Of a stretch of DNA of 64,000 bases, positions 33,631 through 45,344 are shown piece by piece. Numbering within the stretch: position 1 is the first letter of the stretch; each line of letters begins with the position of its first letter. The notes under the pieces were generated by a model. It was not told the DNA's origin. It saw only the letters and a program-made list of their open reading frames with translations, and did no database searches. A program made the translations under genes and the position numbers. This DNA comes from Hyaloperonospora brassicae (lineage: Eukaryota > Oomycota > Peronosporomycetes > Peronosporales > Peronosporaceae), in NCBI GenBank assembly GCA_947650285.1, contig CANTFL010001372.1, positions 372,001 through 436,000 of the forward strand, in the 5' to 3' direction.

Positions 33631-36600
33631 GGGCGGAGCGCCCTACTGATCCAGCAACCTCAAGAGAAATTGCAAATCTCTTGACGAAAGTTGCTCCAGA
33701 CACACAATCATTGTGTGTCTCTGCACCTGGTGATGACGTTTCGCTCATCACCTTGAATTTGGAAGCGTCAAATGATTTGTCGCTTCGTGCCCTAGTAGAC
33801 TGTGGGGCGTCGAACAACTTTGTTCGATGCCAGTCACTAGAGGGTCGTAGGCTCAAGTTCGTTGAGCGCGACATTCCCCTCACAAGGATGACGGTGCGCC
33901 TTGCAACAGGCGCATCGATTACCGTTAGGAAACGTGTAGTAGGAATCCACTACACGTTAGAGGGCAAACAGTACGATGATGACTTCATCGTACTAGATCT
34001 GGATGGCAAATTTGATGTCATCCTGGGATTACCTTGGCTCAGAAAGTACGAGCCAAGGGTGAGCTGGAAGCATCGATCCGTGAAGATGCCTGCCACTTGT
34101 TCATCAGATGGCCATCTGATGAACATCTTGGAGCGTCCACAAGCGTGTGGATGTTCTGCGAGTGAGTGCGATGGCCTCACTTGCGGTAAGGTCGTTAGCA
34201 CGACTGCACAAGATCACAGTGTAGTTGATCACTACACTGTGGAGCAAGCTCCCGGTTGGTGTACAGAAGTACAGGCTGCGCCGAAGGTACACCACTCGAA
34301 TAAGTCGAGTGGACCGGGACATGGATACATGCCTAGCGGGCAGCATCTTAGACAGAAGAAACCTGTTGCCCCCAAAGGGCAACATGAAAATCCTAGGTCG
34401 ACTGGAGAGTAGACCGTAGAGGATCGGTCCCTGACTGTGGTTGCACAGCCACAGTCAGAAGACGTCGAGGGAATAAGTCCCCACGTACTTGAGGAAGGAA
34501 TTCCTCAAGAGTCACTTGCTGAAGGATTAGGCCTTCATCAACCTGTGGAAAGAAGTTCCCAGGAAGTAACCGAGACGTTGAACTTCTTGGTTAATGACGG
34601 ATCAAGTGTAGGCGCTTATACGCTTGATCTGATTGTGCCTCCGAAGTTAACTTCGGAGATAACTCAGTTGCCAACGCTAGAACCGAAGCGGTTCTTGCGT
34701 GATCTGCGTAGTGGCAAAGTCAAGCAGATCTGCATACTCGTCACAGAGGATGAGTATGTGGCCGATATTTGGTCGGCAACAGTATTTGCTGAGAACTAAC
34801 GAGTTCTCAGCAGGTCATCGATGGACGAAAGTGTCCTCGATGAGAAGACTCGGATCGAGCGATATACGTCTCAATCCTGGGAGTCACTTCAGGCAAATCC
34901 TTTGCATAAGGATTTGATCGAATTCTGGGATGTGTTCCCTGAATCCGTACCTTGCGAGTTGCCTAAGGACAAAGGCACTCGACACGAGATCGAGCTCAAA
35001 CCGGGCTCGAAGTACTGTGTCATGAAGCAGTGGCCACTACCTCGTGAACAAGTACTAGCGATCGACAAGTTCCTTGCCGATCGCTTAGCAGCGGGCCATG
35101 TGAGGCAATCAACATCCCCTCACAGCTCTCCGGCCTTCTGTGTGCGAAAGGCCACAGGAGGGTGGCGGATAGTGCACGCATTCAACAAATTGAATGCTGC
35201 AACGGTACCGGCTCAGACGCCGATACCGAGAAAGGACGTAATCATAGATGGTAGGTCAAAGAGTACCATCTTTTCGTCCATGGATCTGATGGATGGGTTC
35301 TATCAGATCCTCATGCGTGAACGGTACATCCCGTTCACGGCAGTGAGTACCCCCAGCGGGATACTGTGGGAGTGGCTAGTTATGCCACAGGGGCTGAGCA
35401 ATACCCCTGAAACATTCAACAGATGTGTCACAAATCTGTTGAGACCGGTGCGGGATTTCACACCGAGTTACTTTGACGACGTGTTCGTCCATAGCCGGGC
35501 TATGGACGGAAAGACGGACGTTAAAGTTCACAGAACTCACATTCGTCAGGTTCTTCAACTTACGCGCAAGTACAAGTTGTACGCCAACCTCAAGAAGTGT
35601 ATATTCGCGGCTAGCGAAATACCACTTCTTGGGTGCATCGTGGGTAAACACGGCGTACGCCCCGATCCCGAAAAGATCAAGGCGATAACTGACTGGCCAG
35701 TGCCAGTCGATGTAAAGGGACTTCGGAAGTTCCTTGAGCTAGCGGCGTGCTGGCATAATTACTCGCGCAACTACGCCGAGATGACTGTTCATATTTCTTT
35801 CTTGCTCAAGAAAAATGTCAAATGGTCATGGAACGCTGAGTGCCAGCGTACCTTTGAAGGTATCAAGCGGAGCTTGATGCAATCGCCGATCTTGGCGATT
35901 GCAGATCAGGACAGACCATTTCATGTGGTCTGTGACGCCAGCGATTTCGCAATCGGCTGTGCGTTAATGCAGTTCGATGCAGATGGCGCGGAGCGCGTCA
36001 TCTGTTATCAGTCGCGTCAGCTGCAAGCAGCTGAGCGTAATTACCCAGTGCATGACAAGGAACTCCTTGCCATGAAATACGCACTGGCTAAGGTTCGCGT
36101 CTATCTCTTGGGAGATAGACCGTTCATCGTCTATACAAACGATGCGTCAATACGCACGGCCGTAAACAGCCCACACCTCTCGCAAAGGGTGGCGAGGTGG
36201 CTGTCTTTCTTCGCGGAGTATAACTTCTCCGTGGAGTATAAACCAGGACGACTCAATGTCGTCGCTGATGCGCTTTCGCGCCGGCCCGATTTTGAGCCGG
36301 ACGCACAAATCAACAGTGAGGATAAGCCCACTGTTGCGACACTGGCAGTCAGTGTCCCGTCGTCAAGTTTACTTGACGACGTACGAAAGGCATACGCGGA
36401 AGATGAGGATCTTCTGCGATTGATGGATCATCTGGTGAATCCATCCAGTAAATCCATGGGGGATTTACCGGCTTTGTACCGATCTTCATCGGATCGGTAT
36501 AGTACACGCAACGGATTGCTGTACTATACAGATGTTGCCGACGACACGCCTCGTGTCGTCGTACCCGCTCATCATGATTTGCGGTTGCGCATCATGTACG

Positions 36601-38493
36601 AGTGTCACCATGCCCAAACAGGCGGCCATCGTGGAAGGGAAAAGACTTACCTCACGGTAAGTCGTGACTTTGACTGGACACGCCAGTATCAGTTTGTTCG
36701 GAAGTACATACGTGCTTGCGAGGTTTTTCAACGGGTGAATCATAGTACTTCATCCCGTGCGCCATTTCAGCCTCTGCCTGTTCCGACAGAGTGCTAGCAG
36801 TCCGTTTCAATGGACTTCGTCTTCGGCTTTCCCGAAGACGCTCACAAGAATAATGGTATTCTTGTGTTTGTTGACCGATTCAGCAGAGTCGATCAAGGCT
36901 CAAGGTTGTGCTCGTGTCTTTCTAGACATGGTCTTTAGATTCCACGGGTTACCCCGTGAACTCGTATCCGACCGTGACCCTCGTTTCACGGCGGCATTTT
37001 GGCAATCCGTGATCCGTTCTCTTGGAACACGATTGAGGATGTCTACTTCTGACCATCCCGAAACAGATGGTCAGACGGAATGTGCGAAACGTGTCCTCGA
37101 AGAGATCCTTCGAGGATATGTCCACTCGTTTCCGAGTTGATGCGAATTCCTCCCATGGTGGAATTCGCCATCAATAATTCGTGCATGCTTCCACACAGCA
37201 CACACCGTTTTACGTGAATGGCTTACGCCATCCACGTGTGCCCACCCTTCTAGAGTGTGACTCTTAGATAAGGGGGGAGGGACTCGCTCGAGCAAAAACC
37301 GTTTTGGCTCTTGCTCATCACGTGTCGACGCTAACTTCGTCACGTATGATGCCGATGTCGATCAGGTCGACATCGATGAAGAAGATCACCTCAATAGTAG
37401 CGATGACGCTATTACTGACTCGGACGATGATGAAGATGCTGGTATATTCAGCATCGTCAACGATTATACCAGCGAGGAAGAAGACAACCTCGCTGAAGAA
37501 GAGATCAATCTCTTAGCAGTGCGCACGAAGCGCACTGAAAGATAAAACAAAGAGTCAGCAGAGAACTTCCTGCTGACTCGAGAGGCGGTAGTCCGTTTCG
37601 TTCAAGACTCCATCGCAAATGCGGTGGACCGCCAGAAACAGAACGCAGACAAGAATGGAAGAGCAAATGTTCTTTCATTTAAGGTTAACGACCTAGTACT
37701 ACTGTCTACGGTAAACCTACCTGGACACGCAGTCACTAGTGTCGGCAGTAGTAAACTACTGCCGAAGTACATTGGTCCATTTCGAGTGTTGCATCGCAAG
37801 GGCAATGCACACACACTCGAATTGCCACGTAAGATGCGCACGCATCCTACGTTTCACATGGGGAGGCTCAGGCCGTACCGTCAGTACGAGCCTTCTTCCG
37901 GTGAAGATAGCCCCCACGTTCAAGAACATCCATCAAGTTCTTGCGTTCGCGCTCCAGACGATCCGTCTGGTCGCGCAGATTTGATACCTCGGAGCTCAAC
38001 CGAGATATCTCCCCTCGAGCTGTCGCCAGCTCACCGAATAGGGAGCGGACATCCCGCTCGACCTGAAGCTGCGCTGTGACGTAATCGGCGCGGTCTCTCG
38101 CCCGATCAGCCTCGAGATCCTTGCGGTTCTTCCGCACGGTATCGGTCAAAGCGTAGCGCCGGTCGCGCTCGTGCTTCAAGTCATCGCGCAATTCATCAAT
38201 TGCGCGATCCATCTCGTAGGGGTCGAGATGGTGAACCGAATCATCCGGAGGAGGTCTTTCCTCCTCCACCACATCCTTTGGTGGATGCTCACGGTGATCA
38301 ACGCTTTCTAGTGGAGCGTATCTTGAATCACCGTGACGATTCAGGATCAAGGACGAGCTACCTCGTCCAGTGGCGGGGGTATCCACCTTCTTGGAACAGC
38401 TGGGAGCCCCGCTCTCAGCTATTGATGGATGTTGAAGGTCTCGTCCGACAGTATGACGAGACCCATCCGATGAGTCCTCGGGCCCATCGGTAA
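33609..38493 (+). pseudogene. pol of element 1 (protease-RT-RNase H-integrase-chromodomain)
   Basis: Pol is in the -1 frame relative to gag. Protease: LVDCGASNNFVRCQ (33800s). Reverse transcriptase: 34821 onward with PSYFDDVFVHS (YFDD intact). RNase H: FHVVCDASDFAIGCAL. Integrase zinc region: HHAQTGGHRGREKTY; core SMDFVFGFP, SDRDPRF and TDGQTE. An Asp/Glu-rich insert lies at about 37345-37510, then the GPFRVL (GPY/F) module, and a chromodomain SYLVQWRGYPPSWNSWEPRSQL at about 38350-38415. Inactivating stops lie at 34410 (TAG, also in element 2), 34797, 36795 and about 37543, plus an integrase deletion near 36885. Confidence 0.9.
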
Positions 38494-38527
38494 ACACGCG
38501 CCCTAGGCGCTTGTAGACGGATTGCAA
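37868..38527 (-). CDS. Antisense coiled-coil ORF (ORF B) of element 1
   Basis: A 219-residue frame antisense to the end of pol, including its chromodomain. The C-terminal half reads as a well-formed coiled coil (RDDLKHERDRRYALTD, LSSEVSNLRDQTDRLERERK) ending in a basic tail, while the sense frame between the GPY/F module and the chromodomain reads as unstructured. The counterpart in element 2 (58520-59179) is the same length with few changes. Expression is not shown by sequence. Confidence 0.5.
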   Translation of the reverse strand: MQSVYKRLGRVFTDGPEDSSDGSRHTVGRDLQHPSIAESGAPSCSKKVDTPATGRGSSSLILNRHGDSRYAPLESVDHREHPPKDVVEEERPPPDDSVHHLDPYEMDRAIDELRDDLKHERDRRYALTDTVRKNRKDLEADRARDRADYVTAQLQVERDVRSLFGELATARGEISRLSSEVSNLRDQTDRLERERKNLMDVLERGGYLHRKKARTDGTA

Positions 38528-38583
38528 GCTTGCAATCGCGTCACGTATCTCAGCTGAGATGTGTGCCCTTCCCCAGGGCGAAC

Positions 38584-39039
38584 TTAGGGAATATACATCC
38601 CGATGTGCACGTTGCGAGTTGTCAGCACAACTCGCACAAGGGTCTCCCTAAGTGAGGCAAGGAATGCCGACCTCACTTTTAAACAGTGAAACCGGTACCT
38701 GGCACCGGTTGGCTTTCGCTTTTCAAACCTGAGGCGTGTCGCCTCAAGCTTCTTGAGCCACCCTTCTCGTCCAAAACTCTTTACGTTTTGGACGAACGCG
38801 TTCCACGCAGCCAAAAGCGAGGCCTTGTCACGCTTTTGGTTGCTGTTGTACCATCGATGTCTAAGGAAGACATCGAGATAAAAATCTTTATCAGCGCGAA
38901 AGTTGCTCGCGCTGGGAGTCAAGCCGTGAAGCTCAGTTGCATCGAATAAGGGCATTCGATGGTGTTGGCTTGTCTCGTGAGACAAGCCATTGATGAGCCG
39001 TTCGGGAAAACGCCACGGCTTCAGCTCATCACGCTTCAC
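38584..39039 (-). pseudogene. Antisense ORF A of element 1 (N-terminally decayed)
   Basis: A 151-residue frame on the antisense strand between the chromodomain and the 3' LTR, starting KPWRFPERLINGLSHE in its first residues and containing EDFYLDVFLRHRWY-like sequence (here DKDFYLDVFLRHRWYN), and KLEATRLRFEKRKPTG. Element 2 keeps a longer upstream part (to 60167). In element 1 that upstream part is broken by changes around 39040-39160. It ends 57 bp before ORF B and in a different frame. Function unknown. Confidence 0.5.
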
Positions 39040-39600
39040 AGTGGTACCTCTGTCGGTACCACGGCTCCCAGAATGACGACGCTCACGCCATTGTCATCAC
39101 GCTCGTGCGAAGAAGCACGAGTCGGCGGTGGTAAGGAGTAATACTCCTCAACCCTCTGATCACTATATCATCACTGCCGAACAGACTGTGATGCAACTCA
39201 CGAGTCCGTTCGTTCGGCAGTGGCCTTGGGGAATACTGAGGCGTCGCCGGTGATCGAGACGCCTCTGGAGCATTGCCCGAGTTAGACACGTTTGACTCGC
39301 CAGAGTAGATGACCTCAATGTCGGGGTCATCATGCGCACGCAGTGTTTACCGCATGCACCTGCAGCACCTGTTGCTGCAGGCGAAGAACTAGCAACAGAC
39401 GACGAATCATCTCCCGCAGAGGCTGTCACAGAACCGGGCTGTGCGTGTCTTGAGTCACCCCGCATAGACATGTTAACTATGCGAGGTCAAGCGGAAAGTG
39501 AATGGAACGGACCCAACAAGTGCTTCCTCACCCAATGGTGACCAACGGGTGGCCGCCATTATTTTCGATAGTCACACGGTGACTATCAGTTAAGGGGGGA

Positions 39601-39990
39601 TGTAACGGGGCAGCCCGTTACATAAAAGTGTCACTTTAAAGAAACAATGACAATAAAGAATATTAAGTTGAATATTCTTTGAACAATATCACCGATAATG
39701 GTGATATTGAAGGGTCGACCAAAGGGTCTGTTCATTGGTTGATATCTTGATGATATCAACCCACCAATCGCCGCAAGATGCGCGCAATGAGTGGTGACGA
39801 GACCTCATCATATACTCAGTTATATTAGTATAATTAAGTTAAGTCAAACAGAGAGACAGTAGTTAAAGACTTAATTATATTAATATAACAGTTCTGCTTT
39901 TACCTTACCTACGCTTCCTCGCTTGCCTTGTGTACATCTGTCGGGGCACCGATACCCTTGCGTTAAGTTCACGCAAGGGTGTGCCCCGTT
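39601..39990 (+). repeat. 3' LTR of element 1, ending abnormally
   Basis: Starts TGTAACGGGG after the polypurine tract and runs to GTGTGCCCCGTT, but the expected last bases (ACA) are replaced by AAAAAAG, where sequence of a different LTR family begins. Its diagnostic variants match the 5' LTR of element 2. Confidence 0.88.
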
Positions 39991-40186
39991 AAAAAAGATG
40001 TTTCGTCAGTACACTTGGCTATATTACATACAGTTCTACGTTTCCCTTCAACAGAGCTAATTCCCTAGCTCTGCTTCTTTCTTCGTGGCTCCTCACGCTA
40101 TGTGTACGTGACGTCGAGAGTACCCAGCCTTGTGTTCGATCAACACAAGGTATTATTAGTCATTGGTAAGCGCGTGCCCCGTTACA
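39991..40186 (+). repeat. 3' fragment of a second LTR family
   Basis: Closely matches the 3' part of the LTR at 63021-63476 (from AAGATGTTTCGTCAG to the end) and finishes with GTGCCCCGTTACA. It abuts the 3' LTR of element 1 directly. Confidence 0.8.
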
Positions 40187-41011
40187 TCATGCCTTCTGAC
40201 TGGCAATAAATCTTCTTCGAATGCCACTGCGTGTACTCAACGGATGCTAACTTCACATCACTTTCAATCAGCGGTCCCGTTGACGTGCGCGTATGCAGCT
40301 GGGCCAATCACCTATTTTTGCTGCAAACGTCGAGAGACGACGTGCTCTTCTCATCGAGTAAAAAGTCGTTGGACGTGTATGATTTGTAATGATTAGCTCG
40401 AATGTATCGCCGATCTTACTATTGGTACAACTTAGGGCCAAAACACTTTCAAACGGTGGCGGTCGCCGGCAAGATGGACGGTCGGCTGTAATGCTCAGAC
40501 TTTTTCTGAAGGCCCTTTGGAAATGGTATCGTTTTCGTGGAAGTCGCCGTGGAGTGGCCCAACTCTTTTTGAGACGCTCCTCTTATGCATGGAACAGATG
40601 TGGAGAAAGCGGAAATAAAACTCGGCTGAATCGTGCGTCGAAAAACAGTAGTGAAGTTGACATTGCACGAGTTACCTAGAAAGAAGCAAATGATTGTGTA
40701 TTCAACAACACGTACCCCCTTTGGCTATTGCAGGTTGTAGCTCCGGCTACCCTCTGCTACTTCAGCGCATACGTTTCCAGCCCCGAAGCTTCAACACCAA
40801 GATTGCCGCGGAAACAGATCGCAGAGAGTTGCAGAGGCGAATGACTCAAGTCTGCAGGACGTGGACACCACTTGATCTCGCATGTAGTGAAGATGCCGCT
40901 TCAGTTGAAAAATGAATAGCGGGTTCACGTTGACCTACGCCCCAGATCGAATGCCAGCACACCAATTTAAGCTGAAGCCGGCATCTCACAACTTGTCCTC
41001 GTAGCAACATC
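40187..41011. other. Region without a supportable gene
   Basis: Short overlapping frames only; nothing recognisable. It is the 3' flank of the effector-like gene. Confidence 0.45.
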
Positions 41012-42223
41012 TTAGAGCGTTCTTCCAGATAAACGCTTCGGCGTCTGCCGCAACATGCGATTCACCGCGTCCATCTTCTGCGGGCTGCCTCCCATCAATT
41101 TGAACAATTCATCATCGCTGAAGTCGAGTCCCATAGCCCGGTACTTGTACAGATAGTTCACCCAAGTCTGAAGCATATCACGGACTGAGTTCGATATTGA
41201 CCCCTCTTCGATAGTCCTCTTAAAACTTTCATCCAATGAGATGGGCATCATGTAAAACACGTCCTTGGGACTCACCGACCATGTCAGCCACATAAGAGGC
41301 AACTTATCCAATATGTCTGCCGAACGCGACACAATCATGGCTAGCTTCTGTTGCGACGGGCGCTCTTTCCTTGTAATAAGGCCTTGATGCTGCCAAAGGA
41401 AATGCGCCACATCTTCAGACCGGCCGCTGTCCAACAACACTTCGACCACTTGATCGTCGTCGAATACGAGATTTTCTCGAAACTTGCCGACTTCGTTGTA
41501 CCAATCATCGAGCGTAGGATAGGTAATGGGTGGATGTGGGCCCTTCCCGAGTACATCTGCAGCGCTTCCTTCCGGTCGGAACGGCATCATGTGGAAATAT
41601 TCGGCAGGGCTCACCCTTGACTCTAGCCATAGCTTGGCTGCCAGCGGCCAAGCCACCGGGTCCTCTTCGAGTAGAGCTCTTTGCATCATGTCTGCGCGTA
41701 CTCTGTAACTCGGATCGTGTCGTAACTGATTGAACGCTTCCAAGAGCTTTCCTCCTTGTCCAGCATTCACCAGACTCTTCAAGTATTCATGTCCTTCAGT
41801 TGGGGATATCGCCAGCCACTTGTCCATTACATCGCGGGCGGCAGCGGGTTCTGCCATCCCGTGGGTGACGACCGAGTCTGCCTTCTCGTTGATCGCGTAG
41901 GGCGTAAGAATCTCGCTTGTGCGTGCTTGTGGGAGCGAGAGCCTTTCCACTTCTTCCATAGCGTGCGTTCCTTTGACTACGGATGCCCATGTAGGGAACA
42001 TTCGCTCTTCCTGGCCCCCATCTGCGTCGTTGGCTACGTCCACGTCTGCATCTTGTGGCTTCACCCGTGCTGGTCCAACAGTCGTAAACTCCTCCCGACG
42101 AAGTGAAACAGCGGACACGTTCCGAGCAGCAGCGGACTTATGTACACCGCTCGTGGTTGTTGACTCTATCGTTCTCTGCAAGAGGAGCACGCAGGTTGCG
42201 AGCATAGGCTTGTGCACACGCAT
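41012..42223 (-). CDS. Secreted WY-domain effector candidate with degenerate RxLR and EER
   Basis: A 403-residue single-exon protein from ATG 42223 (an upstream in-frame ATG at 42343 would hide the leader). Residues 1-15 have a basic start and short hydrophobic run (MLATCVLLL), a weak signal-peptide candidate. VSLR at 39-42 is a degenerate RxLR and EER at 72-74 matches the second oomycete effector motif. The rest shows at least two WY/LWY-like repeats: AAKLWLESRVSPAEYFHMMPF with DDWYNEVGKF, and LPLMWLTWSVSPKDVFYMMP with WVNYLYKYRAMG, i.e. W, then SP-x2-[VY]F-x-M, then a W/Y helix. Known proteins of this architecture are delivered into plant cells; activity and target here are unknown. Its position between retrotransposons fits the gene-sparse effector compartment. 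Confidence 0.65.
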   Translation of the reverse strand: MRVHKPMLATCVLLLQRTIESTTTSGVHKSAAARNVSAVSLRREEFTTVGPARVKPQDADVDVANDADGGQEERMFPTWASVVKGTHAMEEVERLSLPQARTSEILTPYAINEKADSVVTHGMAEPAAARDVMDKWLAISPTEGHEYLKSLVNAGQGGKLLEAFNQLRHDPSYRVRADMMQRALLEEDPVAWPLAAKLWLESRVSPAEYFHMMPFRPEGSAADVLGKGPHPPITYPTLDDWYNEVGKFRENLVFDDDQVVEVLLDSGRSEDVAHFLWQHQGLITRKERPSQQKLAMIVSRSADILDKLPLMWLTWSVSPKDVFYMMPISLDESFKRTIEEGSISNSVRDMLQTWVNYLYKYRAMGLDFSDDELFKLMGGSPQKMDAVNRMLRQTPKRLSGRTL

Positions 42224-44018
42224 GACTGGTCGCGTTCGATGAATAGACGGCACACTGCAGAGTGGACGGTGGGAGCGTCTGATGGGTACACGGCAAATTG
42301 CAGAATGAACGAAGTGAGCTGCGGATCCGTGGACCAGGCACACGGTGTGGAATATTTAGTGCGTCTTCTATCCTCGGGGACCAGGTTCCCGTACCCACGT
42401 CACACTGATCCAAGACCGGATGTTTGTGACGACGACGGGAGTAAGAACGGATCTACACTCCGGCTGCAGCTGCCATTTGTACGCTCAATGCTCTCGCGAT
42501 ATGAGTATCAGAAAGGCAACCGATGGATTAGCTCCGTTTGTAAACCTCGACGCACAAAGCCGGCTGAACTTAAATCAATGAATGGGCTGATCCAAATGTC
42601 TGACTGTGACGCACTCGATTGGACTGATCATCCACGGGAAGGGCCGTTGATTTTGCCTGGTCCTTTCCACCGCCTCATACATTCATACATTGAGGGAGAC
42701 CCACAATCTCTGTGGCTAAAAAATGTCTGCATAGACCTGACAATATTGTGCCTAGAGCGAGGGACGCTAGCAGGTATAGTGCTTTGAACATCAGGTAGGA
42801 ACCCCATCCATAAACTTGTCGATGCTCAAAGGTTCCAGCAACCGTGAAAAAAAGGTCAGCACTGTGGACCGTCTGCAGCATGAAGTGCGTCCACCAATAC
42901 GTAGCCGCAGATATACGCATATAAAAAAGCTGTGCTGAGACAAGGGGTATTCGCTAATTCCTCAGTAAGCGACGAAGATCTCCAAAAAGCCGGACAACCC
43001 GTCCCATTTCCCTGTGCGGGAAGCCCCATAGTGGTGCCGAGGTTACAAGCGGAAAGGCTATACAGCAGCGGCGTGCAAACCGCAAGGGGCGCAACAACCA
43101 GGACACCCCGGGGTAGCGGATGCCGTCAGCGGTCGTTCTTCCACCTAGTTCTTGCTATTCGACATCAGCCTTCAAGTTGCCGGTCAGGTCGCAGTGCATG
43201 ATTTCTGGTCCCACGGAGCAAACTTGCCAAGAACGTGATCAGATCGGCTTGTCTTGGTGCGTCAGCGGCCACCGGGGGTGATTGGAGTGGTACCTGGCGT
43301 TTTCCGCGTCTTCAGCGTCCTGTCTGTATCCCGGACTGGTTACCTGATTCCACGTGCCCTCTGCGGAGTGCTGCCCGTGATGCCCGAAGAATAAGCCAGC
43401 AGAATGAGCCAGCAGAATAAGCCAGCAAGCAGAAGTAGGAGGTAGCCCAGGTAGATGCGCACCACTATCCTACAGGGCTAAGCACTTGATTGACAATCAG
43501 CTTTTACTACTACCAATTCCGTTGCCTTTGTCGCAAGAAGACAGGTGTCTCAACGATACCGCGTCCTCCCTTATGATTCGCAGAGCGCTACTGGCTCACA
43601 GAAGTAGGTGCTGTTACTACCAAATAAGCTGATACGCGCTTGAGTGTGTGCAAAACATCTAGACCACTAGGCTATGATACATGATCAACTAACCTGCGCT
43701 CCCGCACAGTCCCAGAGGACATGCATAAGGTCCTGATGTTGCACTCGGCAGGTATGACATCACTTTTGCACGGGGACTCTCGATCCCTTCCTCGGCAATT
43801 CAACTTCGACTGATGGGTTGCTATTCGGTGCCAGACCCAAAATTGGTACCCGAGAGGTTATGGCGATGTGTCTATAGCTGCGCCGGCGACAAGACAGCGG
43901 AATGTATCTGCCTTCGTGTGAAATAGATCTGTGTTCGAGTCTTGCCGTCGCTGCTGAGGGAGCCGGGGGCAATTGTCATTTCGCCCGCCGACAAGGCCGG
44001 CCATGTAACGCGTCATGG
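42224..44018. other. Region without a supportable gene; short direct repeats
   Basis: Three CCAGCAGAATRAG-like units lie at about 43393-43436. The first 200 bp would hold the effector promoter. No protein domain was recognised. Confidence 0.4.
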
Positions 44019-44762
44019 TGTAACGGAGTCACACGCATTTATTGCCTTGCCACATGTGGTGTTTTCTGTTACTATTACCTTACCCTAATGGGAGGATACG
44101 GAGTGTGGACCCTTGACATGTTATCTGTAATAACCCGTGTTCTGATCCTTGACGTAACGAATTCGTTATGGATCTATAATTAACAATGTACTAAGTACGA
44201 CATCCCATGACGACTGTCTGATGGGTCACTGATGTTTGACTGGTCGGTAGGTCAGTCATCAATTGATGACATACCAACTAGTCATGAATGGACCACTCTT
44301 TATAAGTCGAATACGAGGATAATGTGAGAAGTAGTATTCGATTTATTGCTAGAGATATAGGCATTAGTAAAGTTTAGTATACCTTTCGAAGTAAAAGAAG
44401 TGAGAGCTCCCGTACACGGGTTACACGTGTGCACTATGTGCTGTTGTTCGCGAAACTGTTGACCTTCTGCCTGTGACTCTAAGGTCCGACCGTTGTTCTG
44501 TAGAAGTGGCAAAATTTGAGTTGTTGTAACGTAGTTCCTTAAAAATAAAGGGCCGTCAGCCGTGGCTGTTAGCCGTAACGATTTCCTCTGACCTAAAGCG
44601 CTGTGTACTACCGCTACACTTAGTTGCACTAATAGTCAATTCTACACCGTAGTCGTTAACGATTGGCCCTATATAGAGATGGATAGCAACGCTTACCTCT
44701 CTGAGGCATAATGCATCGCTCTAGATAAGCTGCGGGAATTGATCGCGACCGAGCAGGTCAAT
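44019..44762 (+). mobile_element. Older Gypsy copy: left LTR/leader and gag start, interrupted
   Basis: Begins with TGTAACGGAG (44019), like the other LTRs here. At 44680 a gag-like start (MDSNAYLSEA, a stop, then CIALDKLRELIATEQVN) runs to the element 3 insertion at 44762. The continuation is found at 52470-52699 beyond element 3. LTR end and leader boundaries are not resolved. Confidence 0.5.
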
Positions 44763-45237
44763 TGTAGCGGAGCTACACAGCTCCTTAAGCCAGAGGAAGA
44801 CTTAACGCTCTTACGAGCAACTTTGGTTCTACGAAACCGACTCAGAGAGTCAACAAGCTCAGAGAGCTTACGGTCCCTGTTCCAGGGGGACCAAACGATT
44901 CAAATGAATCACAGCTCAGAGTGCTCAAGAGTAGCTACCTTTACAGGCGTTGCTAGCTCTTCCGATCAAGACGCCTCGTAAGGCACGTGTCTTATGTTGA
45001 TCAAAATGGGAACTGAATTTTATTTCTTCATTTAACCTAAAAGAACACCTTAGAACAACGTATTTAACATGCCCTAAATAACCTCTTAAAAGATCTTGCA
45101 ATCAATTGATGACAGACACCAGTCTTCAACAATTGATACGCTCACTGTGTTCTAATATTACCTTATAGGGTACCCCCCCCTCTCGTGTGTGCACCACATC
45201 TATCGTCGGCTACCAGCCGACGTGTAACCCCGTTACA
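44763..45237 (-). repeat. 3' LTR of element 3
   Basis: 475 bp, differing from the other LTR (51992-52464) by a few substitutions and a 2-base change in a C run near 45172. Both ends are small hairpins: TGTAGC-GGA-GCTACA at one end and TGTAA-C4G-type TGTAACCCCGTTACA at the other. Confidence 0.93.
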
Positions 45238-45344
45238 CCCTCCCCCACCAGACTGACGTTACCACAAAACGTCAATCGAACTTTTCCTCGAAGAGGACGG
45301 TGTGTGTGCGCTCTAACCTCACAATTTTCAGAACACGAAACACC

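Larger units (their letters stand above)
32073..39990 (+). mobile_element. Ty3/Gypsy chromovirus, element 1 (inactive)
   Basis: Full-length LTR retrotransposon: 5' LTR 32073-32465, a primer-binding site TGGTAGCAC starting 2 bp inside it (32468), gag, pol (protease, reverse transcriptase, RNase H, integrase, chromodomain), a 3' accessory region with antisense frames, a polypurine tract AAGGGGGGA (39592-39600), and 3' LTR from 39601. It is in the same orientation as element 2 and collinear with it, offset +20626 bp in the gag-pol region. Lesions: a 1-base deletion in gag near 33452, stops at 34797 and 36795, an internal deletion in integrase near 36885, and a stop near 37543. No target duplication matches its two flanks. 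Confidence 0.93.

Noticed and set aside
37868..38527. Idea that the antisense frame is only a shadow of the pol C-terminus
   Set aside because: The shadow explanation was set aside, not excluded: the antisense frame has the better-formed protein (regular coiled coil), equal length in two copies and a counterpart in element 3. Kept as a finding with moderate confidence.
43670..43960. Possible tRNA-derived SINE (A-box-like TAGCCTAGTGG on minus strand, B-box-like GTTCGAGTC on plus strand)
   Set aside because: The two boxes are on opposite strands and not spaced as an RNA polymerase III promoter; no tail or target duplication seen.
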